The translations under genes were made by a program, and so were the position numbers. Shown piece by piece: positions 1 through 9,700 of a stretch of 64,000 nt of DNA. Position 1 is the first letter of the stretch. Every line of letters starts with the position of its first letter. Under the pieces are notes generated by a model that had not been told where the DNA came from, did not search any database, and worked only from the letters and a program-made list of their open reading frames with translations. Source of the stretch: Stutzerimonas stutzeri KOS6. Lineage in GTDB: Bacteria > Pseudomonadota > Gammaproteobacteria > Pseudomonadales > Pseudomonadaceae. The stretch lies in contig NZ_KK020676.1 of assembly GCF_000307775.2 (NCBI RefSeq), positions 2,026,884 to 2,090,883 on the forward strand, given 5' to 3'.

Positions 1-1176
1 CTCACGGATGGCGCGGTTCTGCTGGCGCAGGGCGGCCAGGGTGTCGGCATCGGCCATGGCTACCGGCTCGGCCTGCACCGGATTGCCCGGGCGCACGCGC
101 TGCAGACCGTTGACCACGATGGTCTCGCCCTTGGCCAGGCCTGCGCGGACGATGCGCAGGCCCTCGAGTTTCGGTCCCAGTTCGACCGGGCGATAGGCCA
201 CGGTGCCATCATCGGCCAGGACCAGTACGAACTTCTTGCCCAGGTCGGTGCCGACCGCCACGTCCTTGATCAGTACCGCATCGTAGGTGGCGCTGCCGAC
301 CAGCTTGAGGCGGGCGTAGAGGCCGGGAGTGAAACGGCCGTCGCGGTTATCGAACACGGCGCGGCCACGAATGGTGCCGGTGCGCGAATCGACCTGGTTG
401 TCGATGAAGTCCATGTGGCCCAGGTGCGGATGACCTTCCTCGCTGGACAGGCCGAGATAGACCGGGGTCGCCTCGCCACGGTCGCCATTGCGCGCCAGCT
501 CGCGGTACTTGAGGTAGGTGCGCTCGTCGGCCTCGAAATAGGCATAGACCCTGTCGGTGGAGACCAGCGTGGTCAGCAGCGCCTCGCCGGCGTTGACCAG
601 GTTGCCGGCGGTGATCAGCGCACGACCGACGCGGCCATCGATGGGCGCGGTGACGCGGGTGAACGAAAGGTCCAGCTGCGCCTTGTCCAACTGCGCCTGG
701 ATCGCTGTCACCGCTGCCCGGGCTTCCTGAGCGGCGCTGACGCGGGCGTCGGCCAGTTCGGCGGAAATCGCGTTCTTCTGCCGCAGGCGTTCGCCACGCT
801 GGGCTTCGGCGGCGGTGCGCTGCTGGCTGGCACGGGCCTGCTGCAGCTGTGCCTGCAGGCGCTTGACCTCGGCCTGGAACGGCCGCGGGTCGATCCGGAA
901 CAGCAGGTCGCCTTTTTTCACCAGCGCACCTTCGTCGAACGTCACCTGGTCGATGAAACCGGAGACACGCGGACGGATCTCCACCGATTCCGGCGCTTGC
1001 AGGCGGCCGGTGACTTCATCCCATTCGGTCACCCGCTGTTCGATGACTTCGGCAACGCTGACGGCGGGCGGTGGCATTCCCGACTGGGTGGCCTCCGGCT
1101 CCTTGCCACAGGCAGCGGTGATGAGCACCACCAGGCCGATGAGGGGAAAGCGCAAGGCGCTGAGCGTACGTTCCAT
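1..1176 (-). CDS. mexE: MexE-type RND efflux periplasmic adaptor (partial, C-terminus off the left edge)
   Basis: Membrane-fusion protein of a tripartite RND multidrug pump; it links the inner-membrane pump to the outer-membrane channel. 392 codons are visible and no stop is reached, so roughly the last 20 residues are missing if the family length (about 410) holds. The N-terminus has a lipoprotein-like signal ending ITAAC followed by GKEPE. Lipoyl/barrel segments such as EIRPRVSGFIDQV and LVKKGDLLFRIDPRPF and the coiled-coil hairpin (residues ~95-165) are clear. The start is the ATG at 1174-1176. It lies downstream of mexT on the same strand with mexS divergent, as in P. aeruginosa mexS-mexT-mexEF-oprN, which supports MexE over other adaptors. 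mexF and oprN would lie outside the window. Confidence 0.9.
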   Translation of the reverse strand, partial: MERTLSALRFPLIGLVVLITAACGKEPEATQSGMPPPAVSVAEVIEQRVTEWDEVTGRLQAPESVEIRPRVSGFIDQVTFDEGALVKKGDLLFRIDPRPFQAEVKRLQAQLQQARASQQRTAAEAQRGERLRQKNAISAELADARVSAAQEARAAVTAIQAQLDKAQLDLSFTRVTAPIDGRVGRALITAGNLVNAGEALLTTLVSTDRVYAYFEADERTYLKYRELARNGDRGEATPVYLGLSSEEGHPHLGHMDFIDNQVDSRTGTIRGRAVFDNRDGRFTPGLYARLKLVGSATYDAVLIKDVAVGTDLGKKFVLVLADDGTVAYRPVELGPKLEGLRIVRAGLAKGETIVVNGLQRVRPGNPVQAEPVAMADADTLAALRQQNRAIRE

Positions 1177-1253
1177 GCTTGACTCCGCAAGTCGGATTTA
1201 TCGATGGCGGGAGTCTGCGTGGTCAAGCCGGCCAGCAGAAATCGAACGAGCCG

Positions 1254-1277
1254 AAGGTGAATATCATTGGCGATGAT
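1254..1277 (-). promoter_or_regulatory. candidate MexT (nod-box-like) operator upstream of mexE
   Basis: Read on the minus strand the site is ATCA-N5-AATGAT-N4-ACCTT, about 80-100 bp upstream of the mexE start. It also contains a LysR-type ATC-N9-GAT dyad (1263-1277). From memory, the P. aeruginosa MexT consensus is ATCA-N5-GTCGAT-N4-ACYAT. Both outer blocks match (4/4 and 4/5) and the middle block matches at its final GAT. Binding is inferred. Confidence 0.6.
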
Positions 1278-1331
1278 GGTTGAGCATTCGATATCAGCGC
1301 AACGCGAGGACGAACAGGTTCGTTATTTTTC

Positions 1332-1552
1332 GTAGGGTGGGCGTTAGCCCACCGACCGAGTCCAGTCGAACCAGCGATGGTGGGCTGAAGCCCACCCTAC
1401 GGTTGGTGTGCGGCAGTACGCGTTGCCCAGCGTGCCGGTCAGGCATGGGCCGCTCGAAGTTCTGGCTGGCGCAATTTTCGTAGGGTGGGCTTTAGCCCAC
1501 CAGGCGAGGGCTTGATGGCGGCAAACACGCGGTGGGCTGAAGCCCACCCTAC
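1332..1552. repeat. four REP-like palindromes between mexE and mexT
   Basis: Four ~22-bp units of GTAGGGTGGGCTTCAGCCC-ACC type lie at 1332-1353, 1379-1400, 1480-1501 and 1531-1552. They alternate in orientation, so they form two head-to-head pairs. Each contains the self-complementary core GTGGGCTNNAGCCCAC. The same element recurs as a tandem array at 20726-20941. No gene is visible between them. They probably form stable hairpins in the mexT transcript and may attenuate read-through into mexE. Confidence 0.85.
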
Positions 1553-1563
1553 AAGGTCGCCGC

Positions 1564-2481
1564 TCAGAGACTGTCCGGATCGCCAACGAACATCTGGATG
1601 CGTGAGCGCAGCCAGCGCTCGGCGGGGTCGTTGTCCTGGGCGCCGCGCCAGGCCATGGACAGCTCGAAATCCTGGCTGGTTTCGAATGGCAGTGGTTCGG
1701 CGCGCACGCCGCCATTGGCGGCCAGCGCGGCCGCCGCGTAGTCTGGTACGGTGGCGATGATGTCGGTACCGGCGAGCAGGCTGGCCAGCCCGTTGAACTG
1801 CGGGACCGCCAGGACCACCTTGCGCTTGCAGCCGTGCAGCGCCAGTTCGTCGTCGATGTAGCCGTTCAGGTCGCCGGCAAAGGAAACCATGGCATGCGGG
1901 CGGCTGCAGTAGTCCTCCATGCTCAGGCGGCCGGGAATGCTGTCGGCGCGCAGCAGCATCGGCTTGGGGCGACGCAGTACCTTGCGCTTGGCATTGGCCG
2001 GCAGTTCCTCGGTGTAGCAGACGCCCACGGAAATCTCGCCGGACCCCAGCAGACTCGGCATCAGCAGATAGTTGGCGCGCCGCACCACCAGCACCACATC
2101 CGGCGCCTCGGCGCGCAACCGACGCAGCAGTGGTGGCAGCAGGGCGAACTCGACTTCATCGGTCAGGCCGATGCGAAACACTTGCGTACTGGTGGCCGGG
2201 TCGAAGGTCGAGGCGCGGCTGACCGCGGTGGAGATCGAGTCCAGCGCTGGCGACAGCAACTGCGCGATTTCCTGGGCGCGGGCGGTGGGTTCCATGCTGC
2301 GGCCGGTACGCACGAACAGAGGGTCGTCGAACAGCGCACGCAGCCTGGCCAGCGCAGCGCTGATCGCCGGCTGGCCGAGGAACAGTTTTTCGGCGGCGCG
2401 CGTAACGCTGCGCTCATGCATCAGCGTTTCGAAGACGATCAGCAGATTGAGGTCGACGCGGCGAAGGTCGTTGCGATTCAT
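1564..2481 (-). CDS. mexT: LysR-family activator MexT
   Basis: LysR-type regulator of the mexEF-oprN efflux operon. 305 aa, normal full length. The N-terminal winged helix-turn-helix covers residues ~8-67, with recognition region SVTRAAEKLFLGQPAISAAL, followed by the effector-binding domain. The opening MNRNDLRRVDLNLLIVFETL and the ending AQDNDPAERWLRSRIQMF match my memory of P. aeruginosa MexT closely. It is upstream of mexE on the same strand and divergent from mexS, exactly the known arrangement. The reading frame is intact, without the disruptive insertion known in some P. aeruginosa strains. Candidate MexT boxes occur before both mexE and mexS. Confidence 0.93.
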   Translation of the reverse strand: MNRNDLRRVDLNLLIVFETLMHERSVTRAAEKLFLGQPAISAALARLRALFDDPLFVRTGRSMEPTARAQEIAQLLSPALDSISTAVSRASTFDPATSTQVFRIGLTDEVEFALLPPLLRRLRAEAPDVVLVVRRANYLLMPSLLGSGEISVGVCYTEELPANAKRKVLRRPKPMLLRADSIPGRLSMEDYCSRPHAMVSFAGDLNGYIDDELALHGCKRKVVLAVPQFNGLASLLAGTDIIATVPDYAAAALAANGGVRAEPLPFETSQDFELSMAWRGAQDNDPAERWLRSRIQMFVGDPDSL

Positions 2482-2635
2482 GCCTGGTTCACATCGTGCC
2501 TGCGGCCGAACGAAGGGGGGCCGGCTCTGGAAGTGGTCTGCATTCTAGACAGCTTCGCCTGCCAACGGCATGCCCGATTGCGCTTTCGAAATGCACAAAG
2601 CTGCAATGTGTTGTCATGGATACATACGCGGCTCC

Positions 2636-2659
2636 ATCATTCCCGCGCATGGAAACTAT
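2636..2659 (+). promoter_or_regulatory. candidate MexT operator upstream of mexS
   Basis: The site reads ATCA-N5-GCGCAT-N4-ACTAT, about 85-108 bp before the mexS ATG. The first block (ATCA) and last block (ACYAT) of the remembered MexT consensus match fully; the middle block matches 3 of 6. It lies in the mexT-mexS divergent intergenic region and has the same spacing as the mexE site, which makes chance less likely. Binding is inferred. Confidence 0.55.
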
Positions 2660-2743
2660 CGACAGGAATCCGCGCCGCCGGCTGGAGTTGTGACGATACT
2701 GGCGATAGAGTCCGTTTGCACAGTAGTAAGGCGAGGGGTCGCA

Positions 2744-3760
2744 ATGTCCCGCATCATCCGTTTCCACCAGTTCGGTCCGGCCGACGTTTTGCGTTACGAA
2801 GAGCGCGCAGAGCCGCTAGCCGGTCCCGGCGAGGTGCTGCTCGGTGTTCGCGCCATCGGCGTCAGCTGGAACGACGTGCTCTGGCGGCAGGACCTCGCAC
2901 CGCGGCATGCGCGCCTGCCTGCCGGGCTCGGCAGCGAAGTGGCCGGCGAGGTGCTGGCGGTGGGCGAGGGCGTCGAGGGTTTCAGCGTCGGCGATCGTCT
3001 GGCCGGGTTCCCGGCTCACGATCTCAACCAGTACCCGCTGTATGCCGAACACGTGCTGTTGCCGCAGCAGGCGCTGGTGCGCTATCCGGACATGCTCAGC
3101 GCCAGCGAGGCGGCGATCCACTACACGCCCATGCTGATCAGCTATTTCGCGCTGGTCGAGCTGGCGCAACTGGAGCCGGGCCAGTACGTGCTGGTCAACC
3201 AGGCCGCGCATTGCACCGGGCCGGCGGCCGTGCAACTGGCCAAGGCGCTGGGCGGGCGGGTGATCGCCACCTGCGAGACGGCTGCCGACCGCGACTACCT
3301 GCGTGAGCTGGGTGCCGAGACGGTGATCGTCACCGAGGAGGAAGACCTGGTGGGTCGCTTGCAGAAGGTGACCGAAGGCCGTGGTGTCGACGTGGTGCTG
3401 GATGCCTGCGGTGGCTCGCAGATGAAGCTGCTCGGGGATGTCATGGCGCCGCTGGGCAAACTGATTCTCTATGGCATGAACGGCGGCAACGAGACGGCAC
3501 TGCCGGTCTGCGCGGCATTCAAGAAGAACTTCAAGTTCTTCCTGCACTGCCTGTGCGACTTCACCGGGCAGCCCGAACTGGGCATCGAGCAGAACCGTGA
3601 AGCTGTGGAGCGGGCGCTGCAGCACATCAATCAGCTCACCGCCGACCGCCTGATCTGGCCACAGCTGGACCGCCAGTTCCCCTTCGAGCACGCAGTCGAA
3701 GCGCATCGGTACGTCGAAAGCGGCCTGCCCCGTGGTCGTGTGGTGCTGACACTGGGCTGA
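2744..3760 (+). CDS. mexS: MexS-like zinc-type/quinone oxidoreductase
   Basis: Medium-chain dehydrogenase/reductase family protein, 338 aa. The N-terminal GroES-like fold covers residues ~1-120 (MSRIIRFHQFGPADVLRY, GLGSEVAGEV). The Rossmann segment covers ~145-290 (VNQAAHCTGPAAVQLAKAL, GGRVIATC). The ATG at 2744 is chosen because AGGGG lies a few bases upstream; an in-frame upstream extension has no ribosome site. In P. aeruginosa, MexS is thought to detoxify electrophilic metabolites and its loss activates MexT. Position (divergent from mexT) and sequence both point to MexS. A generic quinone oxidoreductase is the alternative. Confidence 0.88.
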   Translation: MSRIIRFHQFGPADVLRYEERAEPLAGPGEVLLGVRAIGVSWNDVLWRQDLAPRHARLPAGLGSEVAGEVLAVGEGVEGFSVGDRLAGFPAHDLNQYPLYAEHVLLPQQALVRYPDMLSASEAAIHYTPMLISYFALVELAQLEPGQYVLVNQAAHCTGPAAVQLAKALGGRVIATCETAADRDYLRELGAETVIVTEEEDLVGRLQKVTEGRGVDVVLDACGGSQMKLLGDVMAPLGKLILYGMNGGNETALPVCAAFKKNFKFFLHCLCDFTGQPELGIEQNREAVERALQHINQLTADRLIWPQLDRQFPFEHAVEAHRYVESGLPRGRVVLTLG

Positions 3761-3856
3761 CCTGCCTGCCGGGCCTCTCATCGCCTGGCCGAAACTTTCT
3801 CGACGCCACTCAAGTCCTCCGAAGACAGGTTATTCACCTTGACGGAGGATCTTTGC

Positions 3857-4714
3857 ATGGCCGATGAAAACCAGACGCTACCCCCACAGGAGCAGCCGGA
3901 ACCAGGCAAGGAAGGCCTGATGAACCCCCGCCCGGAATACCGCGGCGAGGACTACAAGGCGGCTGGCAAGCTGGAGGGCAAGGTGGCGCTCATCACCGGA
4001 GGCGACAGTGGTATCGGCCGCTCGGTGGCGGTGCTGTTTGCCCGGGAGGGCGCCGATGTCGCCATCCTCTACCTCGACCAGCACCAGGACGCCGAGCAAA
4101 CCCGCGAGGTCGTGGAACAGTACGGCCGTCGCTGCCTGACCTTCGCCGGTGACGTGGCCGACCGCGAGGTTTGCCGCAACGCCATCGAGGAAACCCTGAG
4201 CAAGTTCGGCAAACTCGACATCCTGGTCAACAACGCTGCCGAGCAGCATCCGCAGAACGGTCTGGAAGACATCAGCGAAGAGCAGTGGGAGAAGACGTTC
4301 CGCACCAACATCTTCGGCATGTTCCAGATGACCAAGGCCGCGCTGCCCCATCTGGGCAAGGGTGCGTCGATCATCAATACCACCTCGGTAACCGCCTACA
4401 AGGGCAGCCCGAAGCTGCTGGACTACTCGGCCACCAAGGGCGCCATCACCGCGTTCACCCGATCGTTGTCGATGAACCTCGCCGAGCGCGGCATTCGCGT
4501 CAACGGCGTTGCACCGGGGCCGATCTGGACGCCGCTGATTCCCTCGACCTTCGCGGCCGATGAAGTCGCCGAATTCGGCTCCAACACGCCGATGAAGCGT
4601 CCCGGCCAGCCCGATGATGTGGCGCCGGCCTATGTCTACCTGGCGAGCAGCGATGCGGCCTACGTCAGCGGACAGGTCATCCATGTCAACGGCGGGACAG
4701 TGGTCAACGGCTGA
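3857..4714 (+). CDS. short-chain dehydrogenase, YghA/YdaD stress-protein type
   Basis: Classical NAD(P)-dependent SDR, 285 aa. The cofactor motif TGGDSGIG is at residues 47-54, the NNAA motif near 124, and the catalytic YxxxK is Y190/K194 (YSATK). The C-terminal VSGQVIHVNGG is typical. The extended N-terminus with MNPRPEYRGEDYKAAGKLEG marks the YghA / general stress protein 39 subgroup, whose physiological substrate is unclear. The ATG at 3857 follows GGAGG (3844-3848); a TTG further upstream would place that ribosome site inside the gene. It lies just before ku, and co-regulation with the stress island is plausible. Confidence 0.85.
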   Translation: MADENQTLPPQEQPEPGKEGLMNPRPEYRGEDYKAAGKLEGKVALITGGDSGIGRSVAVLFAREGADVAILYLDQHQDAEQTREVVEQYGRRCLTFAGDVADREVCRNAIEETLSKFGKLDILVNNAAEQHPQNGLEDISEEQWEKTFRTNIFGMFQMTKAALPHLGKGASIINTTSVTAYKGSPKLLDYSATKGAITAFTRSLSMNLAERGIRVNGVAPGPIWTPLIPSTFAADEVAEFGSNTPMKRPGQPDDVAPAYVYLASSDAAYVSGQVIHVNGGTVVNG

Positions 4715-4767
4715 CCCATTGCCGGGCCGCAGTACGGCCCGGCCACATCAACGCTTGGAGAACGACC

Positions 4768-5718
4768 ATGCCACGCACGATCTGGAAAGGCGCCGTCAGC
4801 TTCGGACTGGTACACATCCCGGTGGCGCTGGTGCCGGCCACCACCCGCCAGGGCATCGACTTCGACTGGCTGGACAAGCGCAGCATGGACCGGGTCGGCT
4901 ACAAGCGCATCAACAAGACCACCGGCGAGGACATCGACAGCGAGAACATCGTCAAGGGCGTCGAATTCGAGAAGGGCCACTATGTCGTGATCAGCGACGA
5001 CGAAATCAAGGCCGCGCACCCCAAGGCGACCCAGACCGTCGACATCGTCGCTTTCGTCGATGCCAGCGACATCTCCTTTCTCTACATCGACACTCCGTAC
5101 TACCTGACCCCGGACCGCCGCGGCGAAAAGGTCTATGCGCTGCTGCGCGAAACGTTGCTCCAGACCGGCAAGGTCGGCATCGCCAACGTGGTGCTGCGCA
5201 ACAAGCAGCACCTGGCCGTGGTGATGCCGCTGGGCAAGGCGCTGGTGATGAACACCCTGCGCTGGGCCGACGAGGTTCGCGGTGTCGAGTACCTGGAACT
5301 GAAGGACGAGGCACTCGATCCGGACCTCGCCGAGCGTGAGTTGGACATGGCCAAGCGGCTGGTCGAGGACATGAGCGAGAAGTGGCAGCCGGAGCAGTAC
5401 AAGGACACCTTCCAGGACCAGATCATGGCGCTGGTCGAGAAGAAGGCCCGCGAAGGCAAGCTCGAAGCTGTCGGCGGGCCGGAAGAGGGCGTGGATCGTC
5501 GCTCGGCGGATGTCATCGACCTGACCGAACTGCTCAAGCGCAGCCTTGCCGCCAAGCCGGGCAAGGCCAGTAAAGAGGAGGGTACCGAGGAAACCGAAAA
5601 AGCCGCGGCCAAGCCCAAGGCGGCGAGCAAGGCCAAGACCACCAAGTCTGCCTCGTCCTCTTCTTCGCCCGCGCTCAAGACACCCGCGGCGGGAAGCAAA
5701 TCCAAGAAGGCGAGCTGA
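4768..5718 (+). CDS. ku: Ku homodimeric DNA end-binding protein (bacterial NHEJ)
   Basis: Bacterial Ku, 316 aa. It encircles broken DNA ends and recruits LigD. The beta-barrel core fills residues ~1-250, beginning PRTIWKGAVSFGLVHIPVAL and including the conserved region around VKGVEFEKGHYVVISDDE. The last ~60 residues are a Lys/Ala/Ser-rich disordered tail (KPKAASKAKTTKSASSSSS), as in many bacterial Ku proteins, used for DNA and ligase contacts. GGAG lies just before the ATG. The next gene, 12 bp downstream, is a LigD-type polymerase, so the two are probably one operon. Confidence 0.95.
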   Translation: MPRTIWKGAVSFGLVHIPVALVPATTRQGIDFDWLDKRSMDRVGYKRINKTTGEDIDSENIVKGVEFEKGHYVVISDDEIKAAHPKATQTVDIVAFVDASDISFLYIDTPYYLTPDRRGEKVYALLRETLLQTGKVGIANVVLRNKQHLAVVMPLGKALVMNTLRWADEVRGVEYLELKDEALDPDLAERELDMAKRLVEDMSEKWQPEQYKDTFQDQIMALVEKKAREGKLEAVGGPEEGVDRRSADVIDLTELLKRSLAAKPGKASKEEGTEETEKAAAKPKAASKAKTTKSASSSSSPALKTPAAGSKSKKAS

Positions 5719-5730
5719 CCGAGGTAGAGC

Positions 5731-6651
5731 ATGCCTGCACAGCGCAAGAGCGGAAGCCGTCCGCTGGTGGGCGGCGTCGGCATCAGCAATCCGCAGCGGG
5801 TCATCGACGAGGCCAGCGGCACCACCAAGCTCGCACTGGCCGAGTATTACCTGTCGGTCGCCGAGTGGCTGATGCCACACCTGGCCGGGCGGCCGCTGTC
5901 CATCGTCCGCGCACCTGAGGGGACCGGTGCAGAAAGCTTTTTCCAGCGCCACTGCGGCCGGCTGAAGATGCCGCACATGCGAGCATTGCCCAAGGCCCTG
6001 GACCCTGACCACGCACGCCTGATCCAGGCGGACAGCATCACCGCCGTCATCGAAGCGGTGCAGATGGGCACCGTGGAATTCCACACCTGGAATGCACGCA
6101 GCGACCGTGTGCAGCGGCCGGACCGGCTGATCTTCGACCTCGACCCGGACCCCGCGTTGGGCTGGCCGAGCATGGTCGAGGCCACCGAGCTGACCCTGAA
6201 GCTGCTGGAGAGTCTGGGCCTGCAAGCGTTCCTCAAGACCAGCGGTGGGCGCGGCATGCATGTCGTGCTGCCGATCGACCGCCGTTGCGACTGGGAGCTG
6301 GCTCGCCAGTTCGCCCGTAGCCTCACCGAACGCCTGGCCCGGGAAGCGCCACGACTGATCGTCGACAAGATGGGCCCGCAGAATCGCGTTGGCCGCATCT
6401 TCGTCGACTATCTGCGCAACCAGAAGGGCGCGAGCACCGTGGCTGCCTATTCGGCCCGGGCACGTCCGGGGCTGGCTGTCTCGGTGCCCATCGAGCATGC
6501 GGAGTTGGCGCGGATCGACGGTGCGGACCAGTGGAACATCGGCAACCTGCACGAGCGTCTGCAGACGCTGCCCAGCGACCCCTGGGCGCGCTACGGTTCG
6601 CTGCGTCAGGGCTTGAGCCAGGCGTTGCTCAAGCGTCTGGTCGATCGCTGA
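5731..6651 (+). CDS. stand-alone LigD-type polymerase/primase domain protein
   Basis: 306-aa archaeo-eukaryotic primase fold protein equal to the PolDom of LigD, without ligase or phosphoesterase domains. The metal-binding motif is DLDPDP with D136 and D138. Other family blocks are KTSGGRGMHVVLPI and NRVGRIFVDYLRNQ-GAS. In NHEJ such domains bind the 5'-phosphate at breaks and add ribonucleotides. GAGG lies 7 nt before the ATG, and the gene is directly behind ku. A full-length LigD with its own polymerase domain lies at 44949-47510, so the window encodes two PolDoms; the specific role of this one is unknown. Confidence 0.9.
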   Translation: MPAQRKSGSRPLVGGVGISNPQRVIDEASGTTKLALAEYYLSVAEWLMPHLAGRPLSIVRAPEGTGAESFFQRHCGRLKMPHMRALPKALDPDHARLIQADSITAVIEAVQMGTVEFHTWNARSDRVQRPDRLIFDLDPDPALGWPSMVEATELTLKLLESLGLQAFLKTSGGRGMHVVLPIDRRCDWELARQFARSLTERLAREAPRLIVDKMGPQNRVGRIFVDYLRNQKGASTVAAYSARARPGLAVSVPIEHAELARIDGADQWNIGNLHERLQTLPSDPWARYGSLRQGLSQALLKRLVDR

Positions 6652-6796
6652 ACTTGACCGGCAACAGCAGCGGCCGAATGTCGTTAGAGATTGCCCCTGG
6701 TAGCGCGCCAGAGCCGTCCGTCCCTCCGGCTGAACCCTCCAGGGCGAGCGAAGTCGACCCTTAAGTTGGGCCGAGCATCCATGACAGGAGAGACCG

Positions 6797-9700
6797 ATGA
6801 CGGTACGAGTATCCCGGCGGCAGTTCCTCAAGTTCGGCGCAGCCGGATTGGGCGCTTCCAGCATGGCGATGATGGGATTCGCCCCTGAGGAAGCACAGGC
6901 CTCCGTGCGTCATTTCAAGCTCAGTGGCGCGAAGGTCACCCGCAACATCTGCACCTACTGTTCCGTCGGCTGCGGCATGTTGCTCTATGCGCGCGGCGAC
7001 GGCGCGATCAACAGCCATGATCACATTTTCCATGTCGAGGGCGACCCCGATCATCCGGTCAGTCGCGGTTCGCTCTGCCCACGTGGCGCCGGCGTGCTCG
7101 ACTTCATCAAGAGCGACTCGCGGGTGCGCTACCCGCAGGTGCGCGAGCCGGGTACCGATGAGTGGAAACGCATCAGCTGGGATGAAGCGCTCGACCGCAT
7201 CGCCCGCCAGATGAAGGACGACCGCGATCGCAACTTCGAGACCCACGACGAGGAAGGCCGGCTGGTCAATCGCTGGATGACCACCTCGATGGTGGCCGCT
7301 TCGGCCTGCACCAACGAGACGGCGTACCTCACGCAGAAGATCACCCGGGCGCTGGGCATTCTCAAACTCGACAACCAGGCGCGCGTCTGACACGGACCGA
7401 CGGTGGCAGGTCTTGCCCCTTCATTTGGTCGCGGTGCCATGACGAACAGCTGGGTCGACATTCGCAATGCGAACATCGTCCTGTCCATGGGCGGGAATTC
7501 GGCCGAAGCGCATCCGGTGGGCTTCCGCTGGGTGATGCAGGCCAAGGAGCGCAGCGATGCGATCCTGATCTCCATCGACCCGCGCTATAACCGCACCACG
7601 GCGGTGGCGGATTATCACGCCTGGATTCGCACCGGCACGGATATCGTCTTCCTCGGCGGCCTGATCAGCTATCTGATCGAGAATGACCGCTACGCCCATG
7701 AATACGTGCTGCATTACACCGACGCCGCGCACCTGGTTCGCGAGGGCTTCGAGTTCAACGATGGGCTGTTCACCGGCTACGACGAGGAACGCCTTCAGTA
7801 CGACAAGAGCACCTGGAACTTCGACCTGGACGAGCAGGGCTTCGTCCGCCGCGATGAAACCCTGCAGCACCCGCGCTGCGTGTTCCAGCTGATGCGCAAG
7901 CACTACAGCCGCTACAGCGTGGAGATGGTCGAGCGGGTCTGCGGCATGCCGCAAGCGAAGGCGCTGCAACTCTGGGAGCTGATGGCCCAGAGCGCGGCGC
8001 CGGACAAGACCATGACGATCCTCTACGCCCTGGGCTGGACGCAACACTCCATCGGTTCGCAGATGATCCGCAGCGGCGCCATGGTTCAGCTGCTGCTGGG
8101 CAACATGGGCATGCCCGGCGGCGGCGTGAACGCGCTACGCGGTCACTCCAATATCCAGGGGCTGACCGATATCGGCCTGCTGTCGAACCTGCTGCCGGGC
8201 TACATGACATTGCCCGCGGCCGGCGCCCAGCGCTACGACGACTACATTCGGGAGAAGGTCCGCAAGCCGCTGCTGCCCAACCAGGTGGCGTACTGGAAGC
8301 ACTACGAGCGCTTCTTCGTCAGCACCATGAAGGCTTTCTACGGCGATGCCGCCACCGCCGAGAACAACTGGTGTTACGACTGGCTGCCCAAGCTGTCCGA
8401 GCCGCTGTATGACGTGCTCTACGCGGTCAACGACATGACCAAGGGCAAGATGACCGGCGCGTTCTGCCAGGGTTTCAACATCCTGGCCGCCTTCCCCAAC
8501 AAGGCCAAGGTGCTGGACGGACTGTCCAAGCTCAAGTGGCTGGTGATTATGGACCCGCTGGCCACCGAGACCGGCGAATTCTGGAAGAACCACGGCGAGT
8601 TCAACGACGTCGACCCGAGCCAGATCCAGACCGCGGTGTTCCGGCTGCCCACCACGACCTTCGCCGAAGACGACGGCTCGATCACCAACAGTTCGCGCTG
8701 GTTGCAGTGGCACCACCAGGCGGTGCCGCCACCCGGCGAGGCGATGAGCGACACGGCGATCCTCGCCGGTGTGTTCCATCGGCTGCAGAAGCTCTATCGG
8801 GAGGAAGGCGGCGCCTTCCCCGAACCGATCCTCAACCTGACCTGGGAATACAGCGATCCCGCCCAGCCTGCCGCGGCGGAACTGGCGCAGGAGTACAACG
8901 GCCGCGCGCTGGCGGATATCGAGGATCAGGGCCGGATCATCCGGCGCAAGGGCGAACTGCTCAACGACTTCGGCGAGTTGCGCATCGATGGCAGCACGTC
9001 GTGCGGCTGCTGGATCTATTCCGGCGCCTGGACCGAGCAGGGCAACATGATGGACCGGCGGGACAATTCCGACCCCTACGACATCGGCGTCACCCTCGGC
9101 TGGGCCTGGGCCTGGCCCCTCAATCGGCGGATTCTCTACAACCGCGCCTCGGCGCGCCCGGACGGCACGCCCTGGGATCCGAACCGGGCGCTGATCTGGT
9201 GGGACGGCGAACGCTGGGTCGGTGCCGACGTGCCGGATTATCCGATCGCCGCGCCACCGGAGGACGACGTCAAGCCCTTCATCCTCACCGAGAGTGGCAC
9301 CGGGCACTTCTTCGCCAGCGAGTGGCTGGGCGAAGGGCCGTTCCCCGAGCACTACGAGCCGCTGGAATCGCCGATCCCGAACAACCCGTTGCATCCGGAC
9401 AATCCGCTGGCCTACCACAACCCGGTCGCGCGGATTTTCCCCGAGGATCGCGACACCTTCGGTACCTTCGAGGAGTTTCCCTACGCGGCGACCACCTACC
9501 GCCTCACCGAGCACTTCCACTACTGGACGACGCACGTGCTGCTCAACGCCATCGTCCAGCCGGAGAAGTTCGTCGAGATCGGCGAGGTGCTGGCCGGGGA
9601 GCTGGGTATCGCGGCCGGCGAGAAGGTCAGGGTGCGTTCCAAGCGCGGGCATATCGATGCGGTGGCGGTGGTGACCAAGCGTCTGCGACCGCTGCAGGTG

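Noticed and set aside
2570..2743. N-terminal extension of mexS to 2570
   Set aside because: No ribosome site, not conserved in the family, and it would cover the candidate MexT box.
4660..6864. 734-aa minus-strand ORF opposite ku and the LigD-type polymerase
   Set aside because: Antisense shadow; both plus-strand genes carry clear catalytic motifs and ribosome sites.
6797..7390. fdnG as a truncated gene or frameshift pseudogene
   Set aside because: The frame continues unchanged after the UGA, the context matches selenocysteine FdnG, and a SECIS hairpin follows.
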